Counted from the first letter of the stretch, positions 43,107 to 53,113 are shown. The stretch is 64,000 nucleotides of DNA from Parabacteroides gordonii MS-1 = DSM 23371 (GCF_000969825.1 NZ_KQ033919.1:4228749-4292748); one strand, 5' to 3'. Numbers and translations are program-made. The notes: generated by a model not told the origin, from the letters alone.

Positions 43107-45515
43107 ATGTTGAAACACTATTTTAAAGTAGCGATCCGGTTGATCAAACGGAGCTTCCTGTTTTCCTCTATTAATATGTTGGGGTTTGTGCTGGGAATGA
43201 CAGCCGCTTTCCTTATCTATCTCTGGGTGGTAGACGAACTGACCTTCGAGGATTTCCATAAGAACCGTCACTCCATTTACCGCGTAATCGCTGTCGAACG
43301 GGAACCGGGAGGAGAGATAAAAGAGTCGGCCTATACGGTAGCTCCGCTGAGTAAAACGCTCAGGGAGGAGTTTCCGCAGGTGGAGGATGCTACCTTTTTA
43401 CTAAACTTCGGTACACTGAATCTCCATTCGGGGGAGAACCTGATTGAAGCGAAGTATACATATGTAGATACGACTTTCTTCGATGTGTTCAGTTTTCCGG
43501 TAGTTTCCGGCGATCCGTCCCTGCTGAAGAAAGACCCGCAACAGATCGTGCTGGCCGAGTCTGCGGCGCGGAAGTTGTTCGGGGGGGCTTCTGCTGTCGG
43601 CAAGGAAGTGACTTGCCAGTTCCTCGGACAGACGTTTCGTTATAAGGTGGCGGCAGTCCTGAAGGTACCGCGTAAGAGTCATATTAAGTTTGAAGTTCTG
43701 CTGAGTGAGCAGGCTTATTTCGAGCCGGCAAGCTGGGACTATGTGGAAGGAACAAATGTATATATCCGGTTGAGAAAGGGAGCGGACTTATCGGCTACCG
43801 ACCGGCAAGTCATGAGCCGTGCTTGGACAAACCATCGGGAAGACGGAAGGACGCTGGAGTTCCAACCGTTGGAGGATATTCATCTGCATACAGGCTTTAA
43901 AGACCCGTCAGTCGACAACTATGGGAATATGTCGCAAATCCGTTTGTTTATGGCCTTAGCCCTGCTGGTTATCTTTATGGGCGCTTTCAACTTTACAACC
44001 CTGTCGACTGCCCGCGCTTCCCTGCGGTATAAAGAGATCGGTGTCCGGAAGGTGACGGGGGCGAAGCGTAAAATGCTGGTCGCACAGTTCCTGTCGGAGA
44101 GTCTGGTGCAGGCTTTCCTTTCGTTGGTGCTGGCTTTGGCGCTGACGGAATTGTTGTTGCCTGCCTTCAATCAGTTTGTAGAAAAAGATATTGTCTTGCA
44201 GTTTAACTGGCAGACCTTGTTGTTTATCCTGTTCGGTATTATAGGGGTCGGCAGCCTGGCCGGGGCGTTCCCTGCTTTTTATATGTCGTCGTTCAATCCG
44301 TTGCTGGCTTTCAAAGGCGGAAAGGCTACGGGTAAGAAAGGGACGCTGCTTAAAGGGCTTGTCTGCGTGCAGTTTGTCATTGCCATAACGATGCTTTTCT
44401 GTACTTCGGTGGTGTTCCGTCAACTTCATTACCTGCAACAGGCAGATCTGGGACTGGACAAAGAAGATATGGTGGTTGTCGATTGCGGGGAGTTCGAACT
44501 GATGGCTTATTTCGGTAACCAGGGAATAGACGATTACCGACGCGAAGTGATGAAGAATCCGCATGTGAAAAGCGTGGCCGGAGGAGTGGAAATAGCCAAT
44601 TATCTTCAGGGTCGCAAGACGGAAGAAAGTGTTTTTAGTTGGATGAATGAAAAGGGACAAGTAGACTCCCTGACCGTAGTCGGTGTGGTAGGCGACGGAA
44701 GTTTCATGAATACATTAGGGCTGACACTGCTGAAAGGGGAATCGTTCGGAGCGGATAAGGATGCGTATATGGATGGGACTTATAAGAAAGAACTACCTGT
44801 CGTCATCAATGAAACCGCCTGGAAGATGATGCAGGTGAAAGACCCGGTAGGCATGGTTGTACAAAACAAAGGCTGGTTCGGTGAGACGTCGAAGATTGTC
44901 GGCGTAGTAAAAGATTTCCATTTCCAGCCGTTGCGCGAGGAGGTGAAGCCGGCTTATCTGTATTATTCCCGTCAGTTGCTGAACACGATGTATATAAAGA
45001 TATCCCCGGAGAATAAGGCGGAGACGCTGAAATTCCTGAAAGATAAATACGAAGAGATGCGCCCGGACAATGTGTTCTCTTACCGCTTCTTCTCCGATAC
45101 CCTGAACCAGAACTATGCCCGTGAGCAACAGCTCAGCCGGATGTTCCTGATCTTTACGGTGCTGGCTATTCTTGTGGCGATGATGGGCGTGTTCGGCCTG
45201 GTTGCCCTTTCGACGGCACAACGTACGAAGGAAATAGGGATCAGGAAGGTGAACGGTGCCCATTCGGATCGGATCGTGCGGATGTTCTGCCGTGAATATA
45301 TGGTTTGGGTAGGGATCGCATTTGTGGTGGCTTGTCCGGTGGGTTACCTTTTCATGGCTCGCTGGTTGAGCAACTTCGCTTACCAGACCACGATCGGTTG
45401 GTGGCTGTTCCCGCTCTCGGGTCTGGTCATTCTGCTGATCACCTTCCTGACGGTGGCGGCACAGACCTGGCGGGCTGCTTCGCGTAACCCCGTAAAATCA
45501 TTACGGTATGAATAA
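43107..45515 (+). CDS. FtsX/MacB-like ABC transporter permease, copy 2
   Basis: Permease of 802 residues, clearly paralogous to copy 1 over its whole length and starting 20 bases after it. N-terminus MLKHYFKVAIRLIKRSFLFS and C-terminus QTWRAASRNPVKSLRYE are almost identical to copy 1; the periplasmic domains differ more (for example EREPGGEIKESAYTVAPLS against DATGGKQISSTVVPLC). The pair could form a heterodimeric permease with the single ATPase downstream. The similarity of the cores and divergence of the periplasmic parts suggest tandem duplication followed by specialisation of the sensing or substrate domains. Confidence 0.92.
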   Translation: MLKHYFKVAIRLIKRSFLFSSINMLGFVLGMTAAFLIYLWVVDELTFEDFHKNRHSIYRVIAVEREPGGEIKESAYTVAPLSKTLREEFPQVEDATFLLNFGTLNLHSGENLIEAKYTYVDTTFFDVFSFPVVSGDPSLLKKDPQQIVLAESAARKLFGGASAVGKEVTCQFLGQTFRYKVAAVLKVPRKSHIKFEVLLSEQAYFEPASWDYVEGTNVYIRLRKGADLSATDRQVMSRAWTNHREDGRTLEFQPLEDIHLHTGFKDPSVDNYGNMSQIRLFMALALLVIFMGAFNFTTLSTARASLRYKEIGVRKVTGAKRKMLVAQFLSESLVQAFLSLVLALALTELLLPAFNQFVEKDIVLQFNWQTLLFILFGIIGVGSLAGAFPAFYMSSFNPLLAFKGGKATGKKGTLLKGLVCVQFVIAITMLFCTSVVFRQLHYLQQADLGLDKEDMVVVDCGEFELMAYFGNQGIDDYRREVMKNPHVKSVAGGVEIANYLQGRKTEESVFSWMNEKGQVDSLTVVGVVGDGSFMNTLGLTLLKGESFGADKDAYMDGTYKKELPVVINETAWKMMQVKDPVGMVVQNKGWFGETSKIVGVVKDFHFQPLREEVKPAYLYYSRQLLNTMYIKISPENKAETLKFLKDKYEEMRPDNVFSYRFFSDTLNQNYAREQQLSRMFLIFTVLAILVAMMGVFGLVALSTAQRTKEIGIRKVNGAHSDRIVRMFCREYMVWVGIAFVVACPVGYLFMARWLSNFAYQTTIGWWLFPLSGLVILLITFLTVAAQTWRAASRNPVKSLRYE

Positions 45516-45546
45516 AGTAACAAGCATAAAATAAAAATAGAAGATC

Positions 45547-46221
45547 ATGATAAAAGCAGTAAATTTAACGAAGGTGTTTCGTACGGAAAGTGTGGAGACT
45601 ACGGCTCTGAACGGTGTTAATCTGGAAATCAACAAAGGAGAGTTCCTGGCAATCATGGGGCCTTCGGGCTGTGGTAAGTCTACCTTGCTGAACTTGTTGG
45701 GATTGCTGGATAATCCGACTTCCGGTGAATTATGGTTTCTGGATGAGGAAGTTTCCCGCTATACGGAGAACAACCGCACGGACTTGCGGAATGGCAATTT
45801 GGGATTTGTCTTTCAGAGTTTCAACCTGATAGATGAGCTGACGGTCTTTGAGAATGTAGAATTACCGCTTTTATATGCCGGAGTCCCCATGAAAGAACGG
45901 GTGACGCGAGTGAATGCCGCCCTCGACCGGATGCAGATCGCCCATCGTACGGAACATTACCCGCAACAACTTTCCGGCGGACAGCAACAGCGTGTAGCCA
46001 TTGCCCGCGCCATCGTTACAAACCCCCATATCATCCTGGCGGACGAACCGACCGGAAACCTGGATTCGGTGAACGGCAACGAAGTCATGAATCTCCTCCT
46101 CGAACTCAACAAAGAAGGATCGACCGTCGTTATGGTGACCCACTCGGAAGAGAATGCCCGGATGGCAAGCCGCCTGATCCGTATGATGGACGGCAATATC
46201 CTGACCGAAAGCCGTAAATAA
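45547..46221 (+). CDS. ABC transporter ATPase of the LolD/MacB class
   Basis: ATPase of 224 residues that drives the two permeases. Walker A GPSGCGKSTLLNLLG at about 38-52, Q loop VFQSFNLIDELTVFENVELPL, signature LSGGQQQRVAIARAI at about 141-155, Walker B IILADEPTGNLD, H loop VMVTHSEENA. The starting residues MIKAVNLTKVFRTESVETTALNGV are standard for the LolD/MacB/YtrE group. It begins 31 bases after permease copy 2. Its stop codon overlaps the first unit of dyad array E. Confidence 0.95.
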   Translation: MIKAVNLTKVFRTESVETTALNGVNLEINKGEFLAIMGPSGCGKSTLLNLLGLLDNPTSGELWFLDEEVSRYTENNRTDLRNGNLGFVFQSFNLIDELTVFENVELPLLYAGVPMKERVTRVNAALDRMQIAHRTEHYPQQLSGGQQQRVAIARAIVTNPHIILADEPTGNLDSVNGNEVMNLLLELNKEGSTVVMVTHSEENARMASRLIRMMDGNILTESRK

Positions 46222-46271
46222 TGAACCCTCTATGAAGTCTGGATGAACCCGGAAGCCCAAGCCGGGTTCAT
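46221..46271. repeat. Dyad array E with terminator-like hairpin
   Basis: ATGAACCC recurs at 46221 and 46243 (22 bases apart), and the inverted GGGTTCAT follows at 46264-46271. ATGAACCCGG (46243-46252) / CCGGGTTCAT (46262-46271) is a 10-bp stem without a T run. Probably ends the ABC operon. A further ATGAACCC occurs near 46317. Confidence 0.6.
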
Positions 46272-46364
46272 GCGGTAAGAACCGAGAATCAATGAGAAAA
46301 GCCTTGTTATGAATGCATGAACCCTAAAACGTAAAACAATGTTTGTGCTTCGCTGAAAATATTG

Positions 46365-46372
46365 TACCTTTG
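46365..46372 (+). promoter_or_regulatory. -7 element for hpt
   Basis: TACCTTTG, perfect TAnnTTTG, 23 bases before the ATG at 46396. Confidence 0.65.
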
Positions 46373-46395
46373 TTCCCTCGAAAAATAAACGGTAT

Positions 46396-46932
46396 ATGGA
46401 TAAGATCCGATTAAAAGATAAAGAATTTGAACTGTTTATCCCGGAGAAGGAGATCAAGGCGGCTATTGCGAAGGTGGCCGGACAGATCAAGTCAGATGTA
46501 GGAGATACTAACCCGCTGTTTGTCGGTATACTGAACGGGGCGTTCATGTTTACCGCCGAACTGATGCGCCAGATGGATACGCACTACGAGATCACTTTTG
46601 CCCGGTATTCATCCTACCGTGGCCTCAATACGACCGGAGTTGTTCGCGAGATCATGCCGGTACAGGCCGATGTGAAGGGACGTACCCTGATCCTGCTGGA
46701 AGATATTATCGACACCGGTTATACCATGCAGTTCGTGATGGATAAGCTGAAGAACGACGGGGCGGCCGATGTCAGGCTGGCTACGATGCTGTTCAAGCCG
46801 GATTCGCTGAAGTGTGATTTGAAACCGGATTATGTCGGTTTGCAGATCCCCAGTGACTTTATTGTCGGCTACGGTTTGGACTATGACGAGATGGGACGTG
46901 CTTACAGGGATATATATAAGGTTATTGGTTAA
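46396..46932 (+). CDS. hpt: Hypoxanthine phosphoribosyltransferase
   Basis: Purine salvage: hypoxanthine (and probably guanine) plus PRPP to IMP (GMP). 178 residues. The PRPP-binding motif is RTLILLEDIIDTGYTM (about residues 95-110); VGILNGAFMFTAELMRQM is the pyrophosphate loop region, and DFIVGYGLDYDEMGR is the conserved purine-binding C-terminal block. Begins a run hpt-adk-obgE-pgeF-B3/4 on the forward strand with short gaps (35, 14, 10 and 8 bases), a common Bacteroidales order. Confidence 0.95.
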   Translation: MDKIRLKDKEFELFIPEKEIKAAIAKVAGQIKSDVGDTNPLFVGILNGAFMFTAELMRQMDTHYEITFARYSSYRGLNTTGVVREIMPVQADVKGRTLILLEDIIDTGYTMQFVMDKLKNDGAADVRLATMLFKPDSLKCDLKPDYVGLQIPSDFIVGYGLDYDEMGRAYRDIYKVIG

Positions 46933-46967
46933 AAGGATATACATTTATATAAATAAGAAACAATATT

Positions 46968-47540
46968 ATGTTGAACGTTGTTATTTTTGGAGCTCCGGGT
47001 TCAGGAAAAGGAACACAGAGCGAGTTGATTATTAAAGAATACGGTTTGAATCACATCTCTACAGGCGATGTATTGCGTGCAGAAATGAAAGAAGAAACCG
47101 AACTGGGTAAGATCGCAAAAGATTACATCGAAAAAGGTCAGCTTGTACCGGATGAACTGATCGTAGACATGCTGGCAAAGGTACTCGACAGCAAAGCAGG
47201 TTCTAAAGGCGTTATCTTTGACGGTTTCCCCCGCACAATCCCGCAGGCAAAGGCATTGAAAGAAATGTTGAACAAACGTGGTACGGATGTATCTGTTATG
47301 TTGAATCTGCAGGTGGAAGAAGAAGAACTGATCAACCGTCTGTTGGAACGCGGTAAAGTTTCAGGCCGTTCTGACGATAACCTGGAAACAATCAAATCCA
47401 GACTGGATGTTTACCACAAGCAAACAGCTCCTTTGGCTGACTATTATGTAGGCGAAGGCAAGCACGTGGGTATTCACGGTATGGGTACAGTCGAAGAAAT
47501 CTTCGATCGTATTAAAGAAGCAGTAAATAAAGTAAAATAA
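46968..47540 (+). CDS. adk: Adenylate kinase
   Basis: ATP + AMP to 2 ADP. 190 residues, the short form lacking the long LID insertion found in the E. coli enzyme. P-loop [10 protein letters not shown] at about residues 7-16, AMP-binding [12 protein letters not shown] and [10 protein letters not shown], and the short LID region [12 protein letters not shown]. Essential enzyme, normal length for Bacteroidetes. Confidence 0.97.
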   Translation: MLNVVIFGAPGSGKGTQSELIIKEYGLNHISTGDVLRAEMKEETELGKIAKDYIEKGQLVPDELIVDMLAKVLDSKAGSKGVIFDGFPRTIPQAKALKEMLNKRGTDVSVMLNLQVEEEELINRLLERGKVSGRSDDNLETIKSRLDVYHKQTAPLADYYVGEGKHVGIHGMGTVEEIFDRIKEAVNKVK

Positions 47541-47554
47541 GAAAGAATAGTAAA

Positions 47555-48712
47555 ATGGCTGAATCAAACTTTGTAGATTACGTAAAGATCTATTGCCGCT
47601 CGGGGAAGGGCGGAAGAGGGTCTTCTCACTTTCGTCGTGAGAAATATATTCCGAAAGGAGGCCCCGACGGAGGCGACGGAGGGCGAGGAGGCCATGTGTT
47701 TCTTCGTGGTAACCGAAATTACTGGACGTTGCTCCACCTGAAGTTCGAGCGTCATATCATGGCGACAAGCGGTGAAGGCGGCAGTGCCAAACGTAGTTTC
47801 GGGAAAGATGGTGAAGACCGTGTTATCGAAGTTCCGTGCGGAACCGTTGTGTATGATGCCGAAACCGGCGAATACATTTGCGACGTGACCGAAGACGGCC
47901 AGGAAGTCATGCTGCTGAAAGGTGGTCGTGGCGGACAGGGTAACTGGCACTTCAAGACATCTACCAATCAGGCTCCCCGTTATGCTCAACCGGGCGAACC
48001 GGCACAGGAACGTAAAGTGATCCTTCAGTTGAAGTTGCTTGCCGACGTCGGTCTGGTAGGTTTTCCGAATGCGGGTAAGTCTACTTTACTGTCTGTCGTA
48101 TCGGCTGCCAAACCGAAGATCGCCAATTATCCGTTTACTACACTCGAACCGAATCTGGGTATCGTGAGCTATCGCGACCATCGTTCGTTTGTAATGGCTG
48201 ATATCCCCGGTATCATCGAAGGGGCCAGTGAAGGGAAAGGTCTCGGACTTCGTTTCCTGCGTCATATCGAACGAAACTCGCTGCTTCTGTTTATGATCCC
48301 GGCAGATTCCGACGATATAAAGAAAGAATATGAGATCCTTCATAACGAACTGGTAAAGTACAATCCGGAGTTGCTGACCAAGAGCCGCGTGCTGGCAATC
48401 ACCAAAAGCGATATGCTGGACGACGAACTGATGGAAGCGCTTGCCGAGGATCTGCCGGAAGATGTTCCTCATGTATTTATCTCTTCAATTACCCAGCAGG
48501 GCATTACGGAACTGAAAGACTTGCTCTGGAAGGAACTGAACAAGGAAACCTTCCACGAAGTCGAACGTATCGTTCATAAGGATATCGATGTCAGTTCGAT
48601 CCAGTTCGATGACGACGATGACGATTACGTCTTCCCTGTCGAAGAGGATGATCCGGATGAAGAGTATGAAGAATACGAATGGGATGAAGATGATGAAGAA
48701 ACTGAAAAGTAA
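47555..48712 (+). CDS. obgE: GTPase ObgE (CgtA)
   Basis: Essential ribosome-associated GTPase of 385 residues. The glycine-rich Obg fold (about 1-160) includes [29 protein letters not shown]. The G domain has G1 [13 protein letters not shown]3 DIPGIIEGA and G4 TKSD. The C-terminus is not a standard OCT domain but a strongly acidic tail ([31 protein letters not shown]), typical of Bacteroidetes homologues. pgeF starts 10 bases after its stop. Confidence 0.96.
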   Translation: MAESNFVDYVKIYCRSGKGGRGSSHFRREKYIPKGGPDGGDGGRGGHVFLRGNRNYWTLLHLKFERHIMATSGEGGSAKRSFGKDGEDRVIEVPCGTVVYDAETGEYICDVTEDGQEVMLLKGGRGGQGNWHFKTSTNQAPRYAQPGEPAQERKVILQLKLLADVGLVGFPNAGKSTLLSVVSAAKPKIANYPFTTLEPNLGIVSYRDHRSFVMADIPGIIEGASEGKGLGLRFLRHIERNSLLLFMIPADSDDIKKEYEILHNELVKYNPELLTKSRVLAITKSDMLDDELMEALAEDLPEDVPHVFISSITQQGITELKDLLWKELNKETFHEVERIVHKDIDVSSIQFDDDDDDYVFPVEEDDPDEEYEEYEWDEDDEETEK

Positions 48713-48722
48713 TAAAGTTGAA

Positions 48723-49508
48723 ATGTTGCAATTCTCCGGATTAAGCGGAGAATGCAACATTTCTCATTTTATAACGACCCGTCACGGTGGTGTCAGCCTG
48801 GGTAACTATGCTTCGATGAATCCGGGTGAGTATAGCGGTGATGATCCGGAATCCGTTCGGATGAACCGACAACTTCTTTCGGATGCAATCGGAATTTCTT
48901 CCGAAAGGATTTTTGCCCCCTTCCAGATACACGAAGCGGAAATAGCTTGTATCGACACTCGCTTCCTTTCTCTTACGCTCGCCCGTCAGAAAGAGGAACT
49001 GAACGGGAAAGATGCCCTGGTGACGGCTGTCCCCGGGATATGCATAGCTGTTTCCACGGCCGATTGTGTCCCTGTGCTGGTATATGCCCCGGATAAGAAA
49101 GTCGTAGCAGCGATCCATGCCGGCTGGCGTGGTACGGTAAAGCAGATTGTAGCAAAGACTGTTGAATATATGATTGCCCGTTACGGTTGCGATCCTTCGC
49201 TGATGCTGGCAGGTATTGCTCCTTCTATCTGCAAAGAATCCTTTGAGGTGGGCGATGAGGTGGCAGAAGCTTTCCGGGCGACCGGAGTTGATATGAACTG
49301 CATTATGGAACGGAATGCCCGGACAGGCAAAGCGCATATCGACCTGTGGGAAGCCAACCGTATGCAACTGCTTCAATCCGGTCTTCAACCTGAACAGATA
49401 GAAGTATCCGGCATCTGCACGTATCAGCATCCTGACGACTTTTTCTCTGCCCGTCGGTTGGGAATAAAAAGCGGGCGTATCCTGTCCGGAATAATGATTA
49501 AAGACTAA
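48723..49508 (+). CDS. pgeF: YfiH/PgeF-type purine nucleoside phosphorylase / peptidoglycan editing factor
   Basis: Multicopper polyphenol oxidase-like fold (DUF152, YfiH/YlmD) of 261 residues. Metal-site residues are in ADCVPVLVYAPDKKVVAAIHAGWRGTVKQIVAKT and GPSICK-like APSICKESFEVGDEV; the C-terminal RTGKAHIDLWEANRMQLLQSG and TYQHPDDFFSARR are conserved. Homologues act on purine nucleosides or edit peptidoglycan precursors. I chose ATG 48723 because the longer frame overlaps the acidic tail of obgE in another frame and gives a low-complexity N-terminus. Confidence 0.92.
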   Translation: MLQFSGLSGECNISHFITTRHGGVSLGNYASMNPGEYSGDDPESVRMNRQLLSDAIGISSERIFAPFQIHEAEIACIDTRFLSLTLARQKEELNGKDALVTAVPGICIAVSTADCVPVLVYAPDKKVVAAIHAGWRGTVKQIVAKTVEYMIARYGCDPSLMLAGIAPSICKESFEVGDEVAEAFRATGVDMNCIMERNARTGKAHIDLWEANRMQLLQSGLQPEQIEVSGICTYQHPDDFFSARRLGIKSGRILSGIMIKD

Positions 49509-49516
49509 TTGTATAT

Positions 49517-50206
49517 ATGATACACGTTTCTATCTCAGAAGAAATAGCAAAGGCATGTCCGGACTTGCATGTGGCAGTCGTGGCATGTGATGTAAAGAAT
49601 ACGGTATACGACGAACAACTGTGGAAGGAAATTACCGAAATGGAGAATACGATCCGTTCATCCGGTAAGCTGGAAGACATAAATAAATTTCTTCCTATAC
49701 AAGCCACCCGGCAGGCATATAAACGATTGGGTAAAGATCCGAACCGGTATCGTCCTTCTGCAGAGGCGCTTCGTAGGCGTATTTTTCGTGACCTACCTTT
49801 ATATAAGATAGATACCCTGGTCGATATAATCAATCTGTTATCTATTCAAAGCGGTTATTCTATCGGTGGCTTCGATGCGGCAAAGATAGATGGCAACCTC
49901 GTGTTGGGAGTAGGAAAGGAGGGGGAAGTCTATCATGGAATAGGCCGGGGTGAGTTGAATATCGCCGGGCTTCCGGTTTATCGCGATAACCTGGGAGGCG
50001 TCGGCACACCGACCAGCGACGAGGAACGAACCAAGATCGATATCAATACGGAAAAGCTGTTAATGATTATAAATGGCTATTCGGGGAAAGATGGTTTACA
50101 AGAGGCGGTTGCCTATGGAGTGTCCCTTTTAACACGATATGTATCAATCACTAATTTGGAAATGGAACTGATAACACCCGAAAGTAGAGTGAAAATTATG
50201 TTATAA
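49517..50206 (+). CDS. B3/4 (tRNA-editing-like) domain protein
   Basis: Protein of 229 residues consisting of a B3/4 domain as in the editing region of phenylalanyl-tRNA synthetase beta. KFLPIQATRQAYKRLGKDPNRYRPSAEALRRRI and IINLLSIQSGYSIGGFDAAKIDG are the diagnostic blocks, followed by GGVGTPTSDEERTKI. Possibly a free-standing trans-editing factor for mischarged tRNA. It ends the hpt cluster, 8 bases after pgeF. Confidence 0.88.
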   Translation: MIHVSISEEIAKACPDLHVAVVACDVKNTVYDEQLWKEITEMENTIRSSGKLEDINKFLPIQATRQAYKRLGKDPNRYRPSAEALRRRIFRDLPLYKIDTLVDIINLLSIQSGYSIGGFDAAKIDGNLVLGVGKEGEVYHGIGRGELNIAGLPVYRDNLGGVGTPTSDEERTKIDINTEKLLMIINGYSGKDGLQEAVAYGVSLLTRYVSITNLEMELITPESRVKIML

Positions 50207-50293
50207 ACGCGTTAATTATGTTTATAAACCTCAAAAGTGGGCGTTTTTATGCTAAAAAACATCTATTTCCTTTTGTTTTAATCGATTAATCTA

Positions 50294-50301
50294 TAAATTT
50301 G
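50294..50301 (+). promoter_or_regulatory. -7 element for the DUF2582 gene
   Basis: TAAATTTG, perfect TAnnTTTG, 33 bases before the ATG at 50334. Confidence 0.6.
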
Positions 50302-50333
50302 CCCCCGTTAAGAATTAACAAAACGAAAAGAAA

Positions 50334-50534
50334 ATGATCGAATTGATTGGAACAAACGCCGGCCTCGTTTGGACAGTATTGAACGAAGGCGGAAAAATGA
50401 GTGTTAAGGCAGTAAAGAAAGCAACTAAAATCAAAGCAGAAAAAGACATGTATGCTGCATTTGGTTGGTTAGCTAAAGAAGGCAAGCTTGCTTTCGAAGA
50501 GATTGAAGGTGAATTATTTGTTGCGCTGATCTAA
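50334..50534 (+). CDS. DUF2582 winged-helix small protein
   Basis: Protein of 66 residues: GTNAGLVWTVLNEGGKMSVKAVKKATKIKAEKDMYAAFGWLAKEGKLAFEEIEGELFVAL, a single winged helix of the DUF2582 family found across Bacteroidetes. Probably a nucleic-acid-binding or regulatory protein of unknown target. Own promoter; a weak G-U-containing hairpin at about 50558-50592 followed by TTTTGTG may terminate it. Confidence 0.88.
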   Translation: MIELIGTNAGLVWTVLNEGGKMSVKAVKKATKIKAEKDMYAAFGWLAKEGKLAFEEIEGELFVALI

Positions 50535-50656
50535 TAGCGTAGCCGATACTAGATTAAGGAGGGCTGTTCGGATGATATTTGGACGGCCTTTTGTGTGTCT
50601 GGACGTTTTCAGTTCAAAAAAACGGACTGACTGTTGCTTTATTCAATTCTAAATTT

Positions 50657-50664
50657 TACTTTTG
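50657..50664 (+). promoter_or_regulatory. -7 element for the coiled-coil/zapA operon
   Basis: TACTTTTG, perfect TAnnTTTG, 18 bases before the ATG at 50683. It rules out the longer in-frame start at 50662. Confidence 0.65.
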
Positions 50665-50682
50665 TGTAGAATTTGGTGTGAA

Positions 50683-50976
50683 ATGACCGAAGATCAAAAG
50701 AGATTGTTGGCTGTATTTGAGGTGAGAGTTCGCGATTTGATGGAGTTATGTAACAAACAAAACCATACGATTGACGAGCTCAAAACTACTCTGTTCCGTA
50801 AAGAAGCGGAGTTGAAGCAGGCAATAAATACGATTGAAGAGTTGAATACCAAGTGCGATAAGTTGCTGACCGCAAGAGTCGTTTCTGTAAACGAAGGAGA
50901 AATGAAAAGTGCGAGGATGCGATTATCGAAGTTAGTGCGGGAAGTAGACAAGTGCATTGCACTATTAAACGAATAG
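50683..50976 (+). CDS. Small coiled-coil protein upstream of zapA (ZapB-like?)
   Basis: Protein of 97 residues, almost entirely helical coiled coil (LLAVFEVRVRDLMELCNKQNHTIDELKTTLFRKEAELKQAINTIEELNTKCDKLL), followed by a basic stretch and REVDKCIALLNE. Gene order directly before zapA and size suggest a division-associated coiled-coil protein comparable to ZapB, but I see no sequence signature to prove it. zapA starts 5 bases after its stop. Confidence 0.75.
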   Translation: MTEDQKRLLAVFEVRVRDLMELCNKQNHTIDELKTTLFRKEAELKQAINTIEELNTKCDKLLTARVVSVNEGEMKSARMRLSKLVREVDKCIALLNE

Positions 50977-50981
50977 AAGCG

Positions 50982-51278
50982 ATGGACGATAAATTTCTTA
51001 TACATTTAGAAATAGCCGAAAAGAGCTATGGTCTCTGGATCGATCGGAAGGACGAGCAACTTGCGCGGGATGCCGCCAAGCAGATTCGTAATAAGATCAA
51101 TCAGTATCGGCAGAATTTTGCTCAATCCGATGTGGATGTAAAAGATTTGTTAGCCATGGTTGCTTTTCAGTTGTCTATGAGTAATTTGCAATTGGAAGAT
51201 AAAAACGATACAAGTCCTATTACAGATAAGGTACAGGAACTCACGAGTGAGTTGGAAAAGTATTTGAAGGATAAGTAA
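50982..51278 (+). CDS. zapA: Cell division protein ZapA
   Basis: FtsZ-ring-associated protein of 98 residues. KFLIHLEIAEKSYGLWIDRKDEQLARDAAKQIRNKINQYRQNF has the ZapA N-terminal pattern, and VDVKDLLAMVAFQLSMSNLQLEDKN followed by a C-terminal coiled coil (TDKVQELTSELEKYLKDK) completes it. ATG 50982 chosen; the longer frame begins inside the previous gene. A terminator follows. Confidence 0.88.
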   Translation: MDDKFLIHLEIAEKSYGLWIDRKDEQLARDAAKQIRNKINQYRQNFAQSDVDVKDLLAMVAFQLSMSNLQLEDKNDTSPITDKVQELTSELEKYLKDK

Positions 51279-51306
51279 TTATAATATAATTGTAAGAAGA
51301 GTTTCC

Positions 51307-51349
51307 GCACTGCTCTGCACGGTGAACCGTGTATTGTAGTGCTTTTTTT
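51307..51349 (+). terminator. Terminator after zapA
   Basis: Two stacked stems: GCACT ... AGTGC enclosing CACGG-TGAA-CCGTG, followed by seven T. It separates zapA from rny. Confidence 0.8.
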
Positions 51350-51384
51350 GTTTTATATATAAATGAATTTAAACTATAAGTAAA

Positions 51385-52923
51385 ATGACAGTGTATATAA
51401 TCATATCATCAATTGTAGCTCTCCTGATAGGAGGGTTGTTGACATGGTTGAGCATGCGTTTCCTTCTGAAGTCGAGGTACGATTCCGTGCTGAGGGAGGC
51501 TGAAAAGGAAGCGGAAGTGATCAAGAAAAATAAGTTGCTGGAAGTAAAGGAAAAGTTTTTGCACCTGAAAGCTGACCTGGAAAAACAAGTATCGGCAAGG
51601 AATGCCAAGATCCAGTCGGTTGAAGGTAAACTGAAACAGCGTGAATTGACACTCAATCAGCGTCAGGAAGATTTGCAGCGTAAGAACTGCGAAGTAGATG
51701 CAGTAAAAGAAAATCTGGCCGCCCAGTTGGAGCTGGTGGATAAGAAAAAGAATGATCTGGAAAAACTTCATCAGCGGGAAATCGAACAACTGGAAGCTCT
51801 TTCCGGTCTGTCGGCCGACGAAGCTAAAGAACGACTGATCGAGTCGTTGAAGGATGAAGCGAAATCGGAAGCTACTTCTTTTATCAATGAGATTATGGAG
51901 GAAGCGAAGATGACGGCTAATAAGGAAGCGAAGAAAATCGTTATCCAGTCTATCCAGCGTGTTGCTACTGAAACAGCTATTGAAAATTCTATTACCGTAT
52001 TCCATATCGAATCGGACGAGATCAAAGGACGTATCATCGGTCGTGAAGGCCGTAATATCCGTGCTTTGGAAGCCGCAACCGGTATTGAGATCGTTGTGGA
52101 CGATACGCCTGAAGCAATTGTCCTTTCCGGATTTGACCCGGTTCGCCGTGAGATTGCCCGTCTGGCATTGCACCAGCTGGTTCAGGACGGACGTATCCAT
52201 CCGGCACGTATTGAAGAAGTAGTTACTAAGGTGAAGAAACAGGTTGAGGACGAAGTGGTGGAAACCGGTAAACGTACCGTGATCGACCTGGGTGTTCATG
52301 GATTGCATCCGGAGTTGATCCGTATGATCGGTAAGATGAAATACCGTTCTTCTTATGGTCAGAACCTGTTGCAGCATGCCCGTGAAACAGCCAACCTTTG
52401 TGCTGTGATGGCTTCTGAGCTGGGGTTGAACCCGAAGAAAGCAAAACGCGCAGGTCTGTTGCACGATATAGGTAAAGTGCCTGATGATGAACCGGAATTG
52501 CCACACGCTATCCTGGGTATGAAGCTTTGCGAAAAATATAAAGAGAAACCGGATATCTGTAATGCGGTAGGTGCTCACCACGATGAGATCGAAATGCAGA
52601 CGCTGTTGGCTCCGATCGTTCAGGTTTGTGATGCTATTTCAGGTGCTCGTCCGGGTGCCCGTCGTGAAATCGTAGAAGCTTATATCAAGCGTTTGAACGA
52701 TCTGGAACAGTTGGCTCTTTCTTATCCGGGTGTTGTTAAGACGTATGCTATCCAGGCAGGCCGCGAACTTCGCGTCATTGTTGGGGCAGACAAGATCGAC
52801 GACAAGGATACAGAAAACCTGTCGAACGAGATTGCAAAGAAGATACAGGATGAAATGACTTATCCGGGACAGGTGAAGATCACGGTTATCCGTGAAACCC
52901 GTGCTGTAAGTTATGCAAAATAA
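51385..52923 (+). CDS. rny: Ribonuclease Y
   Basis: Membrane-anchored endoribonuclease initiating mRNA decay. 512 residues. N-terminal helix about 3-24 ([20 protein letters not shown]), long coiled coil about 30-190, KH domain about 205-270 ([49 protein letters not shown]), HD domain about 325-420 ([38 protein letters not shown]). Normal length for the family. Confidence 0.97.
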   Translation: MTVYIIISSIVALLIGGLLTWLSMRFLLKSRYDSVLREAEKEAEVIKKNKLLEVKEKFLHLKADLEKQVSARNAKIQSVEGKLKQRELTLNQRQEDLQRKNCEVDAVKENLAAQLELVDKKKNDLEKLHQREIEQLEALSGLSADEAKERLIESLKDEAKSEATSFINEIMEEAKMTANKEAKKIVIQSIQRVATETAIENSITVFHIESDEIKGRIIGREGRNIRALEAATGIEIVVDDTPEAIVLSGFDPVRREIARLALHQLVQDGRIHPARIEEVVTKVKKQVEDEVVETGKRTVIDLGVHGLHPELIRMIGKMKYRSSYGQNLLQHARETANLCAVMASELGLNPKKAKRAGLLHDIGKVPDDEPELPHAILGMKLCEKYKEKPDICNAVGAHHDEIEMQTLLAPIVQVCDAISGARPGARREIVEAYIKRLNDLEQLALSYPGVVKTYAIQAGRELRVIVGADKIDDKDTENLSNEIAKKIQDEMTYPGQVKITVIRETRAVSYAK

Positions 52924-52960
52924 AGTCGTTAAGTAAATTTTGTATACATAATAATAAGGT

Positions 52961-52982
52961 GGCCGATCGGTAAAGATCGGCC
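52961..52982 (+). terminator. Terminator of rny
   Basis: GGCCGATC / GATCGGCC with a 6-base loop, then ATTTTTATTTT. Confidence 0.85.
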
Positions 52983-53113
52983 ATTTTTATTTTGTGCAGC
53001 TGTTCATTCTTAAACGATCCTGTTTACAGCTTCCATCGGTGGTAATACTCTATTTTGCACAATAACAGTGAGTTATCCTTGATTATGGCTTTGTGTTTTA
53101 TTGGTTTAATTAA

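Noticed and set aside
51279-51384. 6S RNA gene downstream of zapA
   Set aside because: In other bacteria ssrS follows zapA, but here only about 100 bases are present and they are accounted for by a terminator hairpin and a short leader.
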